NCBI GenBank assembly: GCA_035536535.1
Contig: DATLNZ010000073.1
Location: forward strand, 1 to 40,920
From: Actinomycetota bacterium
GTDB lineage: Bacteria > Actinomycetota > JAICYB01
Reading direction: 5' to 3'
DNA length: 40,920 nucleotides
The notes beneath the pieces were generated by a model that had not been told where the DNA came from, ran no database searches, and saw only the letters and a program-made list of their open reading frames with translations. How positions within the stretch are numbered: position 1 is the stretch's first letter; each line of letters opens with the position of its first letter. Shown piece after piece: positions 32,896-40,426 of this stretch. A program made the translations under genes and the position numbers.

Positions 32896-33608
32896 GGCGG
32901 GCCCTCGGCCCCCCTGGACTGTGCCTCCGACAGTTTGTAGCCCATGCCACGAACGGTCTGGACCAGGACCGGGTGGGCCGGGTCGTCCTCCACCTTCGAC
33001 CTCAGGCGCCGTATGTGCACGTCCACCAGCCGGGCGTCGCCGAAGTAGTCGTAACCCCACACCTCCTCGAGCAGAAGCTCCCGGCTGAACACCCGCGACG
33101 GCCTCGACGCCAGCGTGCACAGAAGCCTGAACTCCGTGCGCGTCAGCGGCAGCGAGGCCCCGTTCTTGAGGACCACGCCTTCGTCCGGACGGATCTCCAG
33201 GGGGCCGAGGTGAAGGATCCTCTCCGCCCCCTCCCTGGACCGGGCCCGACGCAGCAGCGACCGCAGCCGGGCCACCAGCACGCGCATCTCGAAAGGCTTT
33301 GTGACGTAGTCGTCCGCTCCGGACTCCAGGCCCACCACGACGTCGATCGTGTCGGTCTTCGCGGTCAGCAGGACGATCGGGACGCTGGAGGACTTTCGGA
33401 TCTCGCGGCACAGCTCGAACCCGTCCCGTCCGGGGAGCATGACGTCCAGCACGAGCAGGTCCGGACGGTTCACCCGCATCGATTGCAGGGCCTGCTCGGC
33501 GTCCCCCGCGGTATCGACCCGGTAGCCCTCCTCCTCCAGCGCAACACGCATGATCTCGATGATTCGCTCGTCATCGTCGACGACAAGAAGGCGGGGGCCG
33601 GTGGTCAT
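32892..33608 (-). CDS. mtrA: MtrA-like OmpR-family response regulator
   Basis: A 238-residue OmpR/PhoB-type regulator. The receiver has the acidic pocket VVDDDE, phosphoacceptor Asp55 in LVLDVMLPG, Thr82 and Lys104. The stretch LLTAKTDTIDVVVGLESGAD and TRTEFRLLCTLASRPSRVFS and the winged-helix segment EEVWGYDYFGDARLVDVHI closely match mycobacterial MtrA as I recall it. MtrA controls cell-division and cell-wall genes in those bacteria. The ATG at 33606-33608 is the likely start. It is divergent from the acetyltransferase at 33694, with an 85-base gap in which I see no clear promoter. Confidence 0.92.
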   Translation of the reverse strand: MTTGPRLLVVDDDERIIEIMRVALEEEGYRVDTAGDAEQALQSMRVNRPDLLVLDVMLPGRDGFELCREIRKSSSVPIVLLTAKTDTIDVVVGLESGADDYVTKPFEMRVLVARLRSLLRRARSREGAERILHLGPLEIRPDEGVVLKNGASLPLTRTEFRLLCTLASRPSRVFSRELLLEEVWGYDYFGDARLVDVHIRRLRSKVEDDPAHPVLVQTVRGMGYKLSEAQSRGAEGPP

Positions 33609-33693
33609 GGGACAAGTGTCCCGCAGGCGGCGTGTTCCCGGAGTGCGATGCTCTAGCCGTCTCCGCCGCCGGCGGTGACCATGAGGAGGAGGC

Positions 33694-34209
33694 ATGATCC
33701 GCGTGCGCTCACTCGGGATTCGCAACGGAACCGCCGGAGACCTGGCAGCGGTCAACGAGATCTACAACCACTACGTGCTCACGTCCCACTGCACGTTCGA
33801 CGTGGAGCCCGTGGGCATCGACACGCGCCACGAGTGGTTCGGTACCTTCGAAGTCCGCGGGAGATATCGCTTTCTGGTGGCAGAGTCCGGGGGCCGGGTT
33901 GTGGGGTGGGCCACCAGCAGCCCGTATCGTCCGCGCAGGGCCTACGAGACGTCCGTCGAGACGACCGTGTACGTGGCTCAGCAGGCAACCAGGGGCGGCA
34001 TCGCGACCAGCCTTTACTCCGCGTTGATGGACCTTGTGGCAGGTGAGGACGTCCATCGCGCCTACGGCGTCATCGCCCTGCCGAACGAGCCATCCGTGCG
34101 GCTGCACGAACGGCTCGGCTTCCGGCTGTCGGGCCTGTTCAGCGAGCAGGGCCGGAAGTTCGGACGCTGGTGGGACGTCGCCTGGTACGAGAAGAAGTTC
34201 GATGATTGA
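33694..34209 (+). CDS. GNAT acetyltransferase, phosphinothricin/MnaT-like
   Basis: A 171-residue GNAT-family N-acetyltransferase. Its sequence follows the PAT/MnaT pattern: RNGTAGDLAAVNEIYNHYV, TSHCTFDVEP, AYETSVETTVYV, the acetyl-CoA loop QQATRGGIATSLY, PNEPSVRLHERLGF and GRKFGRWWDVAWYEK. PAT enzymes acetylate phosphinothricin; close relatives act on methionine sulfoximine and other compounds, so the substrate here is open. GGAGGAGG precedes the ATG. The stop overlaps the next acetyltransferase by 8 bases, and the pair is likely co-translated. Confidence 0.85.
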   Translation: MIRVRSLGIRNGTAGDLAAVNEIYNHYVLTSHCTFDVEPVGIDTRHEWFGTFEVRGRYRFLVAESGGRVVGWATSSPYRPRRAYETSVETTVYVAQQATRGGIATSLYSALMDLVAGEDVHRAYGVIALPNEPSVRLHERLGFRLSGLFSEQGRKFGRWWDVAWYEKKFDD

Positions 34210-34744
34210 GGATCTGGACGACACCTGCGTAGAGCTCGAGGCGCTGTCGCCTGAACTGGTCGGGTCGCTACTGGAACTCATGGAGCTGGCCTATGGCCTG
34301 CGCTTCTCCCCCCATGACTGGGACAACGCGAGCGGGGGTCGCCACTTCATCGTCTTCCGGGGAGGCGCACCCGTGGCGCACGCATCCGTGGTCCCCCGCC
34401 CCCTGTCGACCCCCGAGCTCGAGCTGGCGACCGGGTTCGTCGAAGCGGTGGCCACCCGCCCGGACCTGCAGGGCAGGGGACTGGGGACGGAGGTCATGCA
34501 CGCGGCACAACGTCACATCCACTCGACATATGAGCTCGGCGGGCTGTCGACGGGGTCCGGCCCGTTCTACGAGCGGCTGGGGTGGGAGCAGTGGCAGGGA
34601 CCGACCTACGCCAGGACGCCGCAGGGATGGCTTCGGACTGAGGAGGACGACTACGGCCTCTACATCCTTCGGACGCCGTCCACCCCCGACTTGGACCTGA
34701 CGCGGCCGATCAGCTGCGACTGGCGGGTGGGCGACGTCTGGTAG
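34202..34744 (+). CDS. AAC(2')-I-like aminoglycoside acetyltransferase
   Basis: A 180-residue GNAT protein resembling the mycobacterial AAC(2')-I family. The core is DWDNASGGRHFIVF, PVAHASVVPRPL, GFVEAVATRPDLQGRGLGTEV (the acetyl-CoA loop), YELGGLSTGSGPFYERLGW, and EEDDYGLYIL with the terminus SCDWRVGDVW, which corresponds to the MCDWRAGDVW end of the mycobacterial enzyme as I recall it. AAC(2')-I acetylates the 2'-amine of some aminoglycosides, and its natural role may concern other amines. I infer a related substrate but cannot prove activity. Confidence 0.82.
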   Translation: MIEDLDDTCVELEALSPELVGSLLELMELAYGLRFSPHDWDNASGGRHFIVFRGGAPVAHASVVPRPLSTPELELATGFVEAVATRPDLQGRGLGTEVMHAAQRHIHSTYELGGLSTGSGPFYERLGWEQWQGPTYARTPQGWLRTEEDDYGLYILRTPSTPDLDLTRPISCDWRVGDVW

Positions 34745-34763
34745 GGGACCGCGGAGCCTACGG

Positions 34764-35201
34764 CTACTCGGGCAGCTCCAGCGAACCGTCCCTGCCGATC
34801 GTGAAGGCCGGGTTGTGGGCGACCTCCCACGCGTAGCCATCGGGGTCGGCGAAGTAACCCGAGAATCCACCCCAGTCGGTTGCAGCGGCCTGCTTAACGA
34901 TCCGGCCCCCGGCCTGGACCGCCTCGTCCAGCGCCCGTGTCACGTCGTCCGGCGACTCGACGTTGATGGCCAGGGTGATACCGGTGAACGCCGGCCGGGG
35001 AACGGGCGCCGGGAGGGTGGCGTCCTCCGCCAGCGAGTCGTACGGGAACAGGCCCAGGACCGAGTCGGCGGTGATGAACCACGCGATATGCGGGTTGGAG
35101 GCCGAGGACCGTTTCCACCCGAGGTCCTCGTAGAAGCGGGAGGACCGCTCCACGTCCTCGACTCCAAGGGTCACGATGCTGATCCGCGCCGGCACGGCCA
35201 T
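34764..35201 (-). CDS. VOC/glyoxalase-family protein
   Basis: A 145-residue vicinal-oxygen-chelate protein with two beta-alpha-beta modules: RISIVTLGVEDVERSSRFYE at the start and GGFSGYFADPDGYAWEVAHN near the end, the typical VOC signature DPDG. Glyoxalases, dioxygenases and resistance proteins share this fold, so the function is unassigned. The ATG at 35199-35201 has a near-perfect AAGGAGGTG ribosome site. The gene is divergent from the sigma-factor operon. Confidence 0.85.
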   Translation of the reverse strand: MAVPARISIVTLGVEDVERSSRFYEDLGWKRSSASNPHIAWFITADSVLGLFPYDSLAEDATLPAPVPRPAFTGITLAINVESPDDVTRALDEAVQAGGRIVKQAAATDWGGFSGYFADPDGYAWEVAHNPAFTIGRDGSLELPE

Positions 35202-35259
35202 GTGCACCTCCTTGTCGGGTCGCAGGATAACGTCTCGCCGCCAGGGCCCCCGGCCGGAT

Positions 35260-35284
35260 GTAACGGAAGGCAGGCAGCCGCGTC
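35260..35284 (+). promoter_or_regulatory. Candidate ECF-type promoter upstream of the sigma gene
   Basis: GTAAC (35260-35264), 16 bases, then CGTC (35281-35284) matches the general layout of ECF-sigma promoters (an AAC-containing -35 and CGTC-like -10). It would start transcription a few bases before the ATG at 35295, as an almost leaderless mRNA, and would allow autoregulation. The match is short and may be chance. Confidence 0.3.
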
Positions 35285-35294
35285 TGTAAAGGTC

Positions 35295-35870
35295 ATGGTG
35301 CAACTTCTCAGGGCGCAGTCACGCGCGGACACTCCCGACGAGATCCTCGCGCAGGGCGCCGCCGACGACAACCACGCCTTTACAGAGCTGTATCGCCGCT
35401 ACCTCGGCCCCGTCCACCGTTACATGCGGTACCAGGCCCCCCACGAGGAGGCCGAGGACCTGACGGCGCAGGTGTTCATGCAGGCGTACAGGGGCGCGTC
35501 CCAGTTCCGGGGCGAGGGCGCCTCTTACCGCGCCTGGCTGTTCCGCATCGCCCACAACACCTTGGCGACGTACCGCCGCGTGAGTCGGCGGACCCCAATT
35601 CCCCTGTCCGAGATCCCGGACCAGCTGGACGACGCGCCCGACCCCGCAGCCGGAGCCGCCGACCGCGAGCTCCGCCTCATCGTCAGGTCGATCGTCGACG
35701 AGCTCCCCGCGGCGGACCGCGAGCTCATCGAGCTGCGCTACGTCGAAGGCCTGGCTCCCCAGGAGATCGCGCACGTGACGGGCGCCTCGGACGGAGCGAT
35801 AAGAGTCCGGATCCACAGGCTCCTTAAGAGACTCCGGCCTCGGCTGGTCGAACGGGGGGTGCGCCTGTGA
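35295..35870 (+). CDS. ECF-type RNA polymerase sigma factor
   Basis: A 191-residue sigma-70 family protein with only regions 2 and 4, as in extracytoplasmic function sigma factors. Region 2 (about 28-95) has AFTELYRRYLGPVHRYMRY, EAEDLTAQVFMQAYRGA and SYRAWLFRIAHNTLATYRR; region 4 (about 135-185) has LPAADRELIELRYVEGLAPQEI and SDGAIRVRIHRLLKRLR, the helix-turn-helix for the -35 box. The ATG at 35295 has AAAGG just before it. It overlaps the next gene by GTGA and leads directly into the fatty-acid operon, so a link to lipid or envelope stress is suggested. Confidence 0.9.
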   Translation: MVQLLRAQSRADTPDEILAQGAADDNHAFTELYRRYLGPVHRYMRYQAPHEEAEDLTAQVFMQAYRGASQFRGEGASYRAWLFRIAHNTLATYRRVSRRTPIPLSEIPDQLDDAPDPAAGAADRELRLIVRSIVDELPAADRELIELRYVEGLAPQEIAHVTGASDGAIRVRIHRLLKRLRPRLVERGVRL

Positions 35871-36097
35871 ACGATGTAGAGCTTCTGTTGGTAAGGGCGC
35901 TTCCGAGGCCCGAGCCCGGCCCGGACCTGGCCGCGAGGCTGCTGGACCGGATCCTGTCATCGCAGGAAGATCCCCACGAACTGCCCCACAACCGGCGCCT
36001 GTACTTCGTCGGAGGCGCCTTTGCGGGGGCCGCCGCGCTGGCGGCAGTCATCGGAGTGCGCCTTACCCGGTCCAGGCGCTCCGGCAGGGCAGCCTGA
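35867..36097 (+). CDS. Small single-pass membrane protein, possible anti-sigma partner
   Basis: A 76-residue protein that overlaps the sigma gene by GTGA. The N-terminal 45 residues are predicted cytoplasmic (VELLLVRALPRPEPGPDLAARL), followed by one membrane helix (about 46-66, YFVGGAFAGAAALAAVIGV) and a short basic tail. It lacks the HxxxCxxC zinc motif of ZAS anti-sigma factors. Position next to an ECF sigma gene and the topology suggest it may tether or regulate the sigma factor, but this is a guess from context. Confidence 0.65.
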   Translation: MNDVELLLVRALPRPEPGPDLAARLLDRILSSQEDPHELPHNRRLYFVGGAFAGAAALAAVIGVRLTRSRRSGRAA

Positions 36098-36099
36098 CG

Positions 36100-36978
36100 G
36101 TGCGGGCGGTTCTTTTCCCCGGACAGGGGGCCCAGCACGCAGGGATGGGTTCGGGCCTGCGGGATCGCCATCCGGACGCCTTCGTTGAGGCCTCCACCGT
36201 GGTCGGCTTCGACATTGCGGCCTTGTGCGACTCAGGCCGTTGCGAGTCCGCGACCCTGGACTGCACACGCTGGGCCCAGCCGGCGATCGTGCTCGTCAGT
36301 GCGCTGTCCGCCCTGGACCACGGCGACGCCTTCTGCGCCGCCGCAGGCCACAGCGTCGGCGAATACTCGGCTCTCGTCCATGTGGGCAGCCTGACCCTGC
36401 GCGACGCGCTCTGGCTGGTCCTTCAAAGGTCCGACGCTATGGAGCGGGCGACGGCCGAGTGCCCGGGTCGCATGGCTTCGGTGCTCGGGCTCGACCGGCA
36501 ACTGGTTTGGTCGATTTGCTCCAGGACGGGGGCATCGATAGCCGCCGAAAACGCCCCGGGACACGTGGTGGTGACCGGTCCGAACGCTTCCGTGGAGGAA
36601 GTGACGAGGCTCTCTGCTGAGGCCGGGGCCAAGGTCCGGATGCTGAAGGTGTCGGGTCCCTTCCATTCGTCCGCAATGAGATTGGCCGTGCCAAGCCTGA
36701 CGCGAGCGCTGGACGCAGTGGACATCAAGCGTCCGCGACTGCCGTTCTGGTCATCGACGCGGGCCCGGGTCCTCGACGACCCTTCCGCCATCAGGGCTTC
36801 TCTGATCGATCAGCTGACGGAGCCGGTCGAGTGGGCCGCGACCATTCGAGGCATGCGGAACTCGGGGGTGGCCGACTTCCACGACGCAGGGCCCGGCAAC
36901 GTGCTGGCGGGGCTCGTCAAGCGCATCTTGCGGGAGGAGGTGCGGGATGGAGCTCCTGTCGCGGGAGGCACCCGCTGA
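36100..36978 (+). CDS. fabD: Malonyl-CoA:ACP transacylase
   Basis: FabD moves malonate from CoA to acyl carrier protein, feeding chain elongation. The 292-residue protein has LFPGQGAQ at the start, the nucleophile elbow GHSVGEYSAL (Ser85), Arg110 in LQRSDAM for the malonate carboxylate, catalytic His189 in GPFHSSAM and the C-terminal GPGNVLAGLVK. The GTG at 36100-36102 follows the previous stop by 2 bases and has no clear ribosome site, so coupled translation is likely. It overlaps the next gene by 32 bases. Confidence 0.95.
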   Translation: MRAVLFPGQGAQHAGMGSGLRDRHPDAFVEASTVVGFDIAALCDSGRCESATLDCTRWAQPAIVLVSALSALDHGDAFCAAAGHSVGEYSALVHVGSLTLRDALWLVLQRSDAMERATAECPGRMASVLGLDRQLVWSICSRTGASIAAENAPGHVVVTGPNASVEEVTRLSAEAGAKVRMLKVSGPFHSSAMRLAVPSLTRALDAVDIKRPRLPFWSSTRARVLDDPSAIRASLIDQLTEPVEWAATIRGMRNSGVADFHDAGPGNVLAGLVKRILREEVRDGAPVAGGTR

Positions 36979-37255
36979 CATAGGCGCAGCTGCGTCCTCG
37001 CAGGACGCGCTGGCCGACACGCACCACCGGATCGTCGTTTCCCCGGCCTTCGGAAAGTTCGTGCACGCGGCTCCGATGACGTTCACAGCTGAGGGCGAAT
37101 GGGTGTCGGCGGGACAGGTTCTCGGGACTCTGGAGACGGGCGACGGAACGATCGACGTCCCCTCGCCCTGCGACGGCTGGCTCGTGGACTACCTGGTCCT
37201 GGATGGGCAGCGCGTTCGTCCGGGGACGGCGTTGTGTCACGTGGAGGCCGAGTGA
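36947..37255 (+). CDS. Biotinyl/lipoyl-domain-like protein lacking the attachment lysine
   Basis: A 102-residue protein whose last 75 residues have the biotinyl/lipoyl carrier fold pattern: SPAFGKFVHAAP, GEWVSAGQVLGTLE, then VPSPCDGWLVDYLVLDGQRV and PGTALCHVE. In BCCP the hairpin has EAMKM with the biotinylated lysine; a gap-free alignment puts Asp66 there (ETGDGTIDV). It therefore cannot carry biotin or lipoate at the usual site. The ATG at 36947 has GGGAGGAGG upstream, within the end of fabD. Its place between fabD and fabH suggests a role around acetyl-CoA carboxylase, possibly regulatory like plant BADC proteins, but this is inference. Confidence 0.8.
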   Translation: MELLSREAPADIGAAASSQDALADTHHRIVVSPAFGKFVHAAPMTFTAEGEWVSAGQVLGTLETGDGTIDVPSPCDGWLVDYLVLDGQRVRPGTALCHVEAE

Positions 37256-38211
37256 CCGGCGCAACCGTCCTCGGATGCGGCATGGCGGTTCCGAGCCGGC
37301 GGGTCCCGAACTGCGAGCTCGAGGCGACCCTGGACACCGACGACGCCTGGATCAGACGCCGCACCGGCATCCAGGAGAGAAGGGTCGCCGCCCCGAACGA
37401 GGCGACCTCGACGTTCGCCGTTGCCGCCGCGAAGGAGGCTCTGGACGACGCAGGCGTCGAGGCTGGAGAGGTCGATCTGGTAATGGTCGCGACGTGTACC
37501 CCCGACTACCCGATGCCGGGGTCCGCTCCCATCGTGCAGCACGAGCTCGGTGCGACGTCTGCCGGAGCGGTGGACGTGAACGCCGGGTGCACCGGCTTCG
37601 TGTCCGCGCTTGCGCTGGCTGCGGCAACGGTTGACTCCGGCCAAGCGAGAACGGTCGTCGTCTGCGGCGCGGAGACGATGAGCAGGGTGATGGACTGGTC
37701 CGACAGGCGAACCGCCGTGCTTTTCGGCGACGGCGCCGGAGCGGTCGTGGTCGGCCGTGGATCAGGCGGCATCGGTCCGTTCGTCCAGGGCTCCGACGGA
37801 GCCAAGGCCGACTGGCTGCTGATTCCGGCGGGAGGCTCGAGGCGGCCCGCGGACGCCGAGTCCGTCGAGGAGCATGCCCACACGGTCCAGATGCGCGGAC
37901 AGGACGTTTACCGCCACGCGATCGACCGAATGGCGGAGGCCGCCACCGCCGTGTCCGACCCCCGCGACGTCGACCTGCTCGTGGCGCACCAAGCCAACGG
38001 CCGGATCATCGAAGCGCTCGGTGAGCGGCTGGGGCTGGAGCCGGAGCAGGTCGTGTGCAACATTGCCCGCTACGGCAACACCTCCGCCGCGTCCATCCCG
38101 ATCGCCCTTGCGGAAGCCGCGCGTAGCGGCCGTTTGCGGCGCGGGATGCGTGTTCTCCTCGTGGCCTTTGGGTCCGGTTTCCTGTGGTCCGCCGGAGTGG
38201 TCCGATGGTGA
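37252..38211 (+). CDS. fabH: Beta-ketoacyl-ACP synthase III
   Basis: FabH condenses acetyl- or branched acyl-CoA with malonyl-ACP to start fatty-acid chains. The 319-residue protein has the thiolase-fold triad Cys113 (VNAGCTGFVSAL), His246 (LLVAHQANGRII) and Asn276 (RYGNTSAAS), plus DAWIRRRTGI near the N-terminus and the C-terminal GFLWSAGVVRW. GTG at 37252-37254 overlaps the previous stop as GTGA. Primer choice (acetyl versus branched) cannot be read from sequence alone. Confidence 0.95.
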   Translation: MTGATVLGCGMAVPSRRVPNCELEATLDTDDAWIRRRTGIQERRVAAPNEATSTFAVAAAKEALDDAGVEAGEVDLVMVATCTPDYPMPGSAPIVQHELGATSAGAVDVNAGCTGFVSALALAAATVDSGQARTVVVCGAETMSRVMDWSDRRTAVLFGDGAGAVVVGRGSGGIGPFVQGSDGAKADWLLIPAGGSRRPADAESVEEHAHTVQMRGQDVYRHAIDRMAEAATAVSDPRDVDLLVAHQANGRIIEALGERLGLEPEQVVCNIARYGNTSAASIPIALAEAARSGRLRRGMRVLLVAFGSGFLWSAGVVRW

Positions 38212-38939
38212 CCGGCGTCGCTTTGGTCACCGGCGCGTCGCGAGGCATCGGGCGCGCCGTGGCGCTGCGTCTCGCAGACCAAGGAAGGACCGTGGCGGTC
38301 AACTACCGCAGCGACGAGGCGGGGGCCAAGGAGACGTGCAGGCTCATCGAGGTCGCGGGCGGCACGGCCATCACGGCCGCCGGCGACGTCGGCACCATCA
38401 CCGGCGTCGACGAGATGTTCGCGGCCGCCGAGCAGGCCGGGCCGGTGGAGGTCCTGGTCAACAACGCGGGCACGCGCCGAGACGGCCTCGCGGTGCTGAT
38501 GAAGCCGGACGCGTGGAGCGACGTGATCCGAACAAACCTCGACGGCCCGTTCCACGCCACCCGCCGCGCCCTGCGCGGGATGTTGTCGAAGCGCTGGGGG
38601 CGCATCGTCAACATCTCGTCGGTGGCGGGGCTGCGGGGCAGTCCCGGCCAGGCCAACTACTCTGCCGCCAAGGCGGGTCTGATCGGGATGACGAGGACGC
38701 TGGCCCGAGAGCTGGGGGCCAAGGGGATCACGGTCAACGCCGTGGCACCCGGACTCGTCCTGACCGCGTTGACCGAGGAGCTTCCGGCGGACCGGGTCGC
38801 GGCTATGACGGCGCAGTCGCCCATCGGGCGACTGGTGACCCCCGAGGAAGTGGCCGCCGCGACTGCGTTCCTCACGTCGGAGGAGGCGGCGGCGATCACT
38901 GGACAGGTGCTGTGTGTGGACGGCGGAATGACCGCCTAG
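38205..38939 (+). CDS. fabG: 3-oxoacyl-ACP reductase
   Basis: FabG reduces the beta-keto group with NADPH. This 244-residue short-chain dehydrogenase has the cofactor loop [12 protein letters not shown], Asn111, Ser139, and the catalytic YSAAK (Tyr152, Lys156), with NAVAPGLV and the C-terminal CVDGGMTA. The ATG at 38205 overlaps the fabH stop by 7 bases and has GGAG upstream; the GTG at 38208 would give a 4-base overlap. Position before acpP and fabF, and full-length motifs, support FabG rather than a general SDR. Confidence 0.93.
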   Translation: MVTGVALVTGASRGIGRAVALRLADQGRTVAVNYRSDEAGAKETCRLIEVAGGTAITAAGDVGTITGVDEMFAAAEQAGPVEVLVNNAGTRRDGLAVLMKPDAWSDVIRTNLDGPFHATRRALRGMLSKRWGRIVNISSVAGLRGSPGQANYSAAKAGLIGMTRTLARELGAKGITVNAVAPGLVLTALTEELPADRVAAMTAQSPIGRLVTPEEVAAATAFLTSEEAAAITGQVLCVDGGMTA

Positions 38940-38957
38940 GAAAAGGAGAGACAGGAC

Positions 38958-39200
38958 ATGGAGCAAGAAGTAATGGTGAAGCTGACCGAGCTGCTCGCGC
39001 AGTTCCAGGTCGAGCCCGGCCAGGTCTCCGGGGACGCCACTTTCGAGGCACTCGGACTGGACTCTCTTGATGTCGTCGAGCTGTCCGTGAAGATCGAGGA
39101 CGCGTACGGAATCGACATCGAGGAGTCCGACCTCAAGGACGTTCAGACGGTCGGCGACGCGGTCCGCGTCGTGGTCGGCAAGGCCGGCGCGCGCGCATGA
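38958..39200 (+). CDS. acpP: Acyl carrier protein
   Basis: An 80-residue acidic acyl carrier protein. The 4'-phosphopantetheine attachment serine is Ser36 in [11 protein letters not shown]; the helices around it ([16 protein letters not shown] and [16 protein letters not shown]) match the family. The ATG at 38958 has AAGGAG upstream. A later in-frame ATG at codon 6 is possible. The stop overlaps fabF as ATGA. Confidence 0.97.
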   Translation: MEQEVMVKLTELLAQFQVEPGQVSGDATFEALGLDSLDVVELSVKIEDAYGIDIEESDLKDVQTVGDAVRVVVGKAGARA

Positions 39201-40426
39201 GGCGCGTTGTCGTCACCGGCCTCGGTGTGGTGGGTCCTCTGGGCACCGGGGTGGAAGCCACCTGGCAGGCCCTGCTCGAGGGACGCTCGGGGGCCGGACC
39301 CATCACGCGCTTCGACACTGAAGGCTTCGGAGTCCGGATCGCCGCGGAAGCGTCGGACTTCGACCCCGGCGCGTTCATGGACGCTCGGGAAATCCGCAGG
39401 TCCGACCGCTTCTGCCAGCTGGCGGTCGCCGCGGCGCAGCTGGCGGTCGACGACGCGGGCTGGAACGGGTCCGTGCCCTTCGACCGCGACAGGGTGGGCG
39501 TCGTCGTCGGGTCCGGAGTCGGGGGCCTGGAGACGATGGAGCAGCAGCACGATGTCCTGCGCGACCGCGGCCCTTCCAAGGTCAGCCCCTTCGTCATCCC
39601 GCTGCTGATGATCAACGGGGCTCCCGGCGCGATAGCCATGCGTCTGGGCCTGACGGGCCCCAACTACGCCCCCGTCTCGGCCTGTGCGACCGGGGCCCAC
39701 TCTCTCGGAGAGGCGGCCAGGATGGTCCGGGACGGCTCGGCGGATGCGGTCCTCGCGGGGGGAGCCGAATCCGCGATCACCCCCTTGTCCATAGCCGCGT
39801 TCTCCGCAATGGGTGCCCTGTCCAGGCGAAACGACGAGCCCGCCGCTGCCTCACGTCCGTTCGACTCCGACCGTGACGGCTTCGTCATGGCAGAGGGCGC
39901 AGGCGTGCTCGTGCTCGAGTCCTATGAGGCCGCCGAGCGTCGTGGGGCCAACATCCTGGCGGAGCTCGCCGGATATGGGGCCTCCTGCGACGCGTTCCAC
40001 CTGACCCAGCCCGACCCCAATGGGACGGGCGCCGTCGCGGCGATGAAGATGGCGCTGGAGGACGCGAAGCTGAACCCGGGTGACGTCGGTTACGTCAACG
40101 CGCACGGGACGTCGACTCCTTTCAACGACAGGGTCGAGACGTCGGCCATCAAGGCCGTGTTCGCGGAGGCCCCTCCTGTCTCCTCGACCAAGTCGTCCAC
40201 CGGCCACCTGCTGGCTGCGGCCGGAGCAGTGGAGGCCGCGTTCAGCGTCATGGCCCTGCGCACCCAGACGCTGCCCCCGACCATCAACTACTCGACCCCC
40301 GATGCCGACTGCGACTTGGACTACGTGCCGAACACGCCGCGGAGCAGCCGGGTCGACGCGGTCATCTCCAACTCCTTCGGCTTCGGCGGACACAACGCCT
40401 GCCTCGCCTTCCGGGCGGTGCCGTGA
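39197..40426 (+). CDS. fabF: Beta-ketoacyl-ACP synthase II
   Basis: FabF elongates acyl-ACP by condensation with malonyl-ACP. The 409-residue protein has the Cys-His-His active site: Cys163 in SACATGAHS, His303 in NAHGTST and His337 in [14 protein letters not shown], with Lys332. The N-terminal [16 protein letters not shown] and the C-terminal [10 protein letters not shown] are typical. It starts with ATGA overlap to acpP and overlaps fabL as GTGA. The set with FabG and AcpP is typical of a type II system. Confidence 0.97.
   Translation: MRRVVVTGLGVVGPLGTGVEATWQALLEGRSGAGPITRFDTEGFGVRIAAEASDFDPGAFMDAREIRRSDRFCQLAVAAAQLAVDDAGWNGSVPFDRDRVGVVVGSGVGGLETMEQQHDVLRDRGPSKVSPFVIPLLMINGAPGAIAMRLGLTGPNYAPVSACATGAHSLGEAARMVRDGSADAVLAGGAESAITPLSIAAFSAMGALSRRNDEPAAASRPFDSDRDGFVMAEGAGVLVLESYEAAERRGANILAELAGYGASCDAFHLTQPDPNGTGAVAAMKMALEDAKLNPGDVGYVNAHGTSTPFNDRVETSAIKAVFAEAPPVSSTKSSTGHLLAAAGAVEAAFSVMALRTQTLPPTINYSTPDADCDLDYVPNTPRSSRVDAVISNSFGFGGHNACLAFRAVP

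Noticed and set aside
33609-33693. A divergent promoter region with MtrA boxes
   Set aside because: I looked for repeated motifs or good -35/-10 pairs on both strands and found none convincing.
36947-37255. A normal biotin carboxyl carrier protein
   Set aside because: The fold pattern fits, but the biotin lysine position is Asp66 and no EAMKM-like motif occurs anywhere in the protein.
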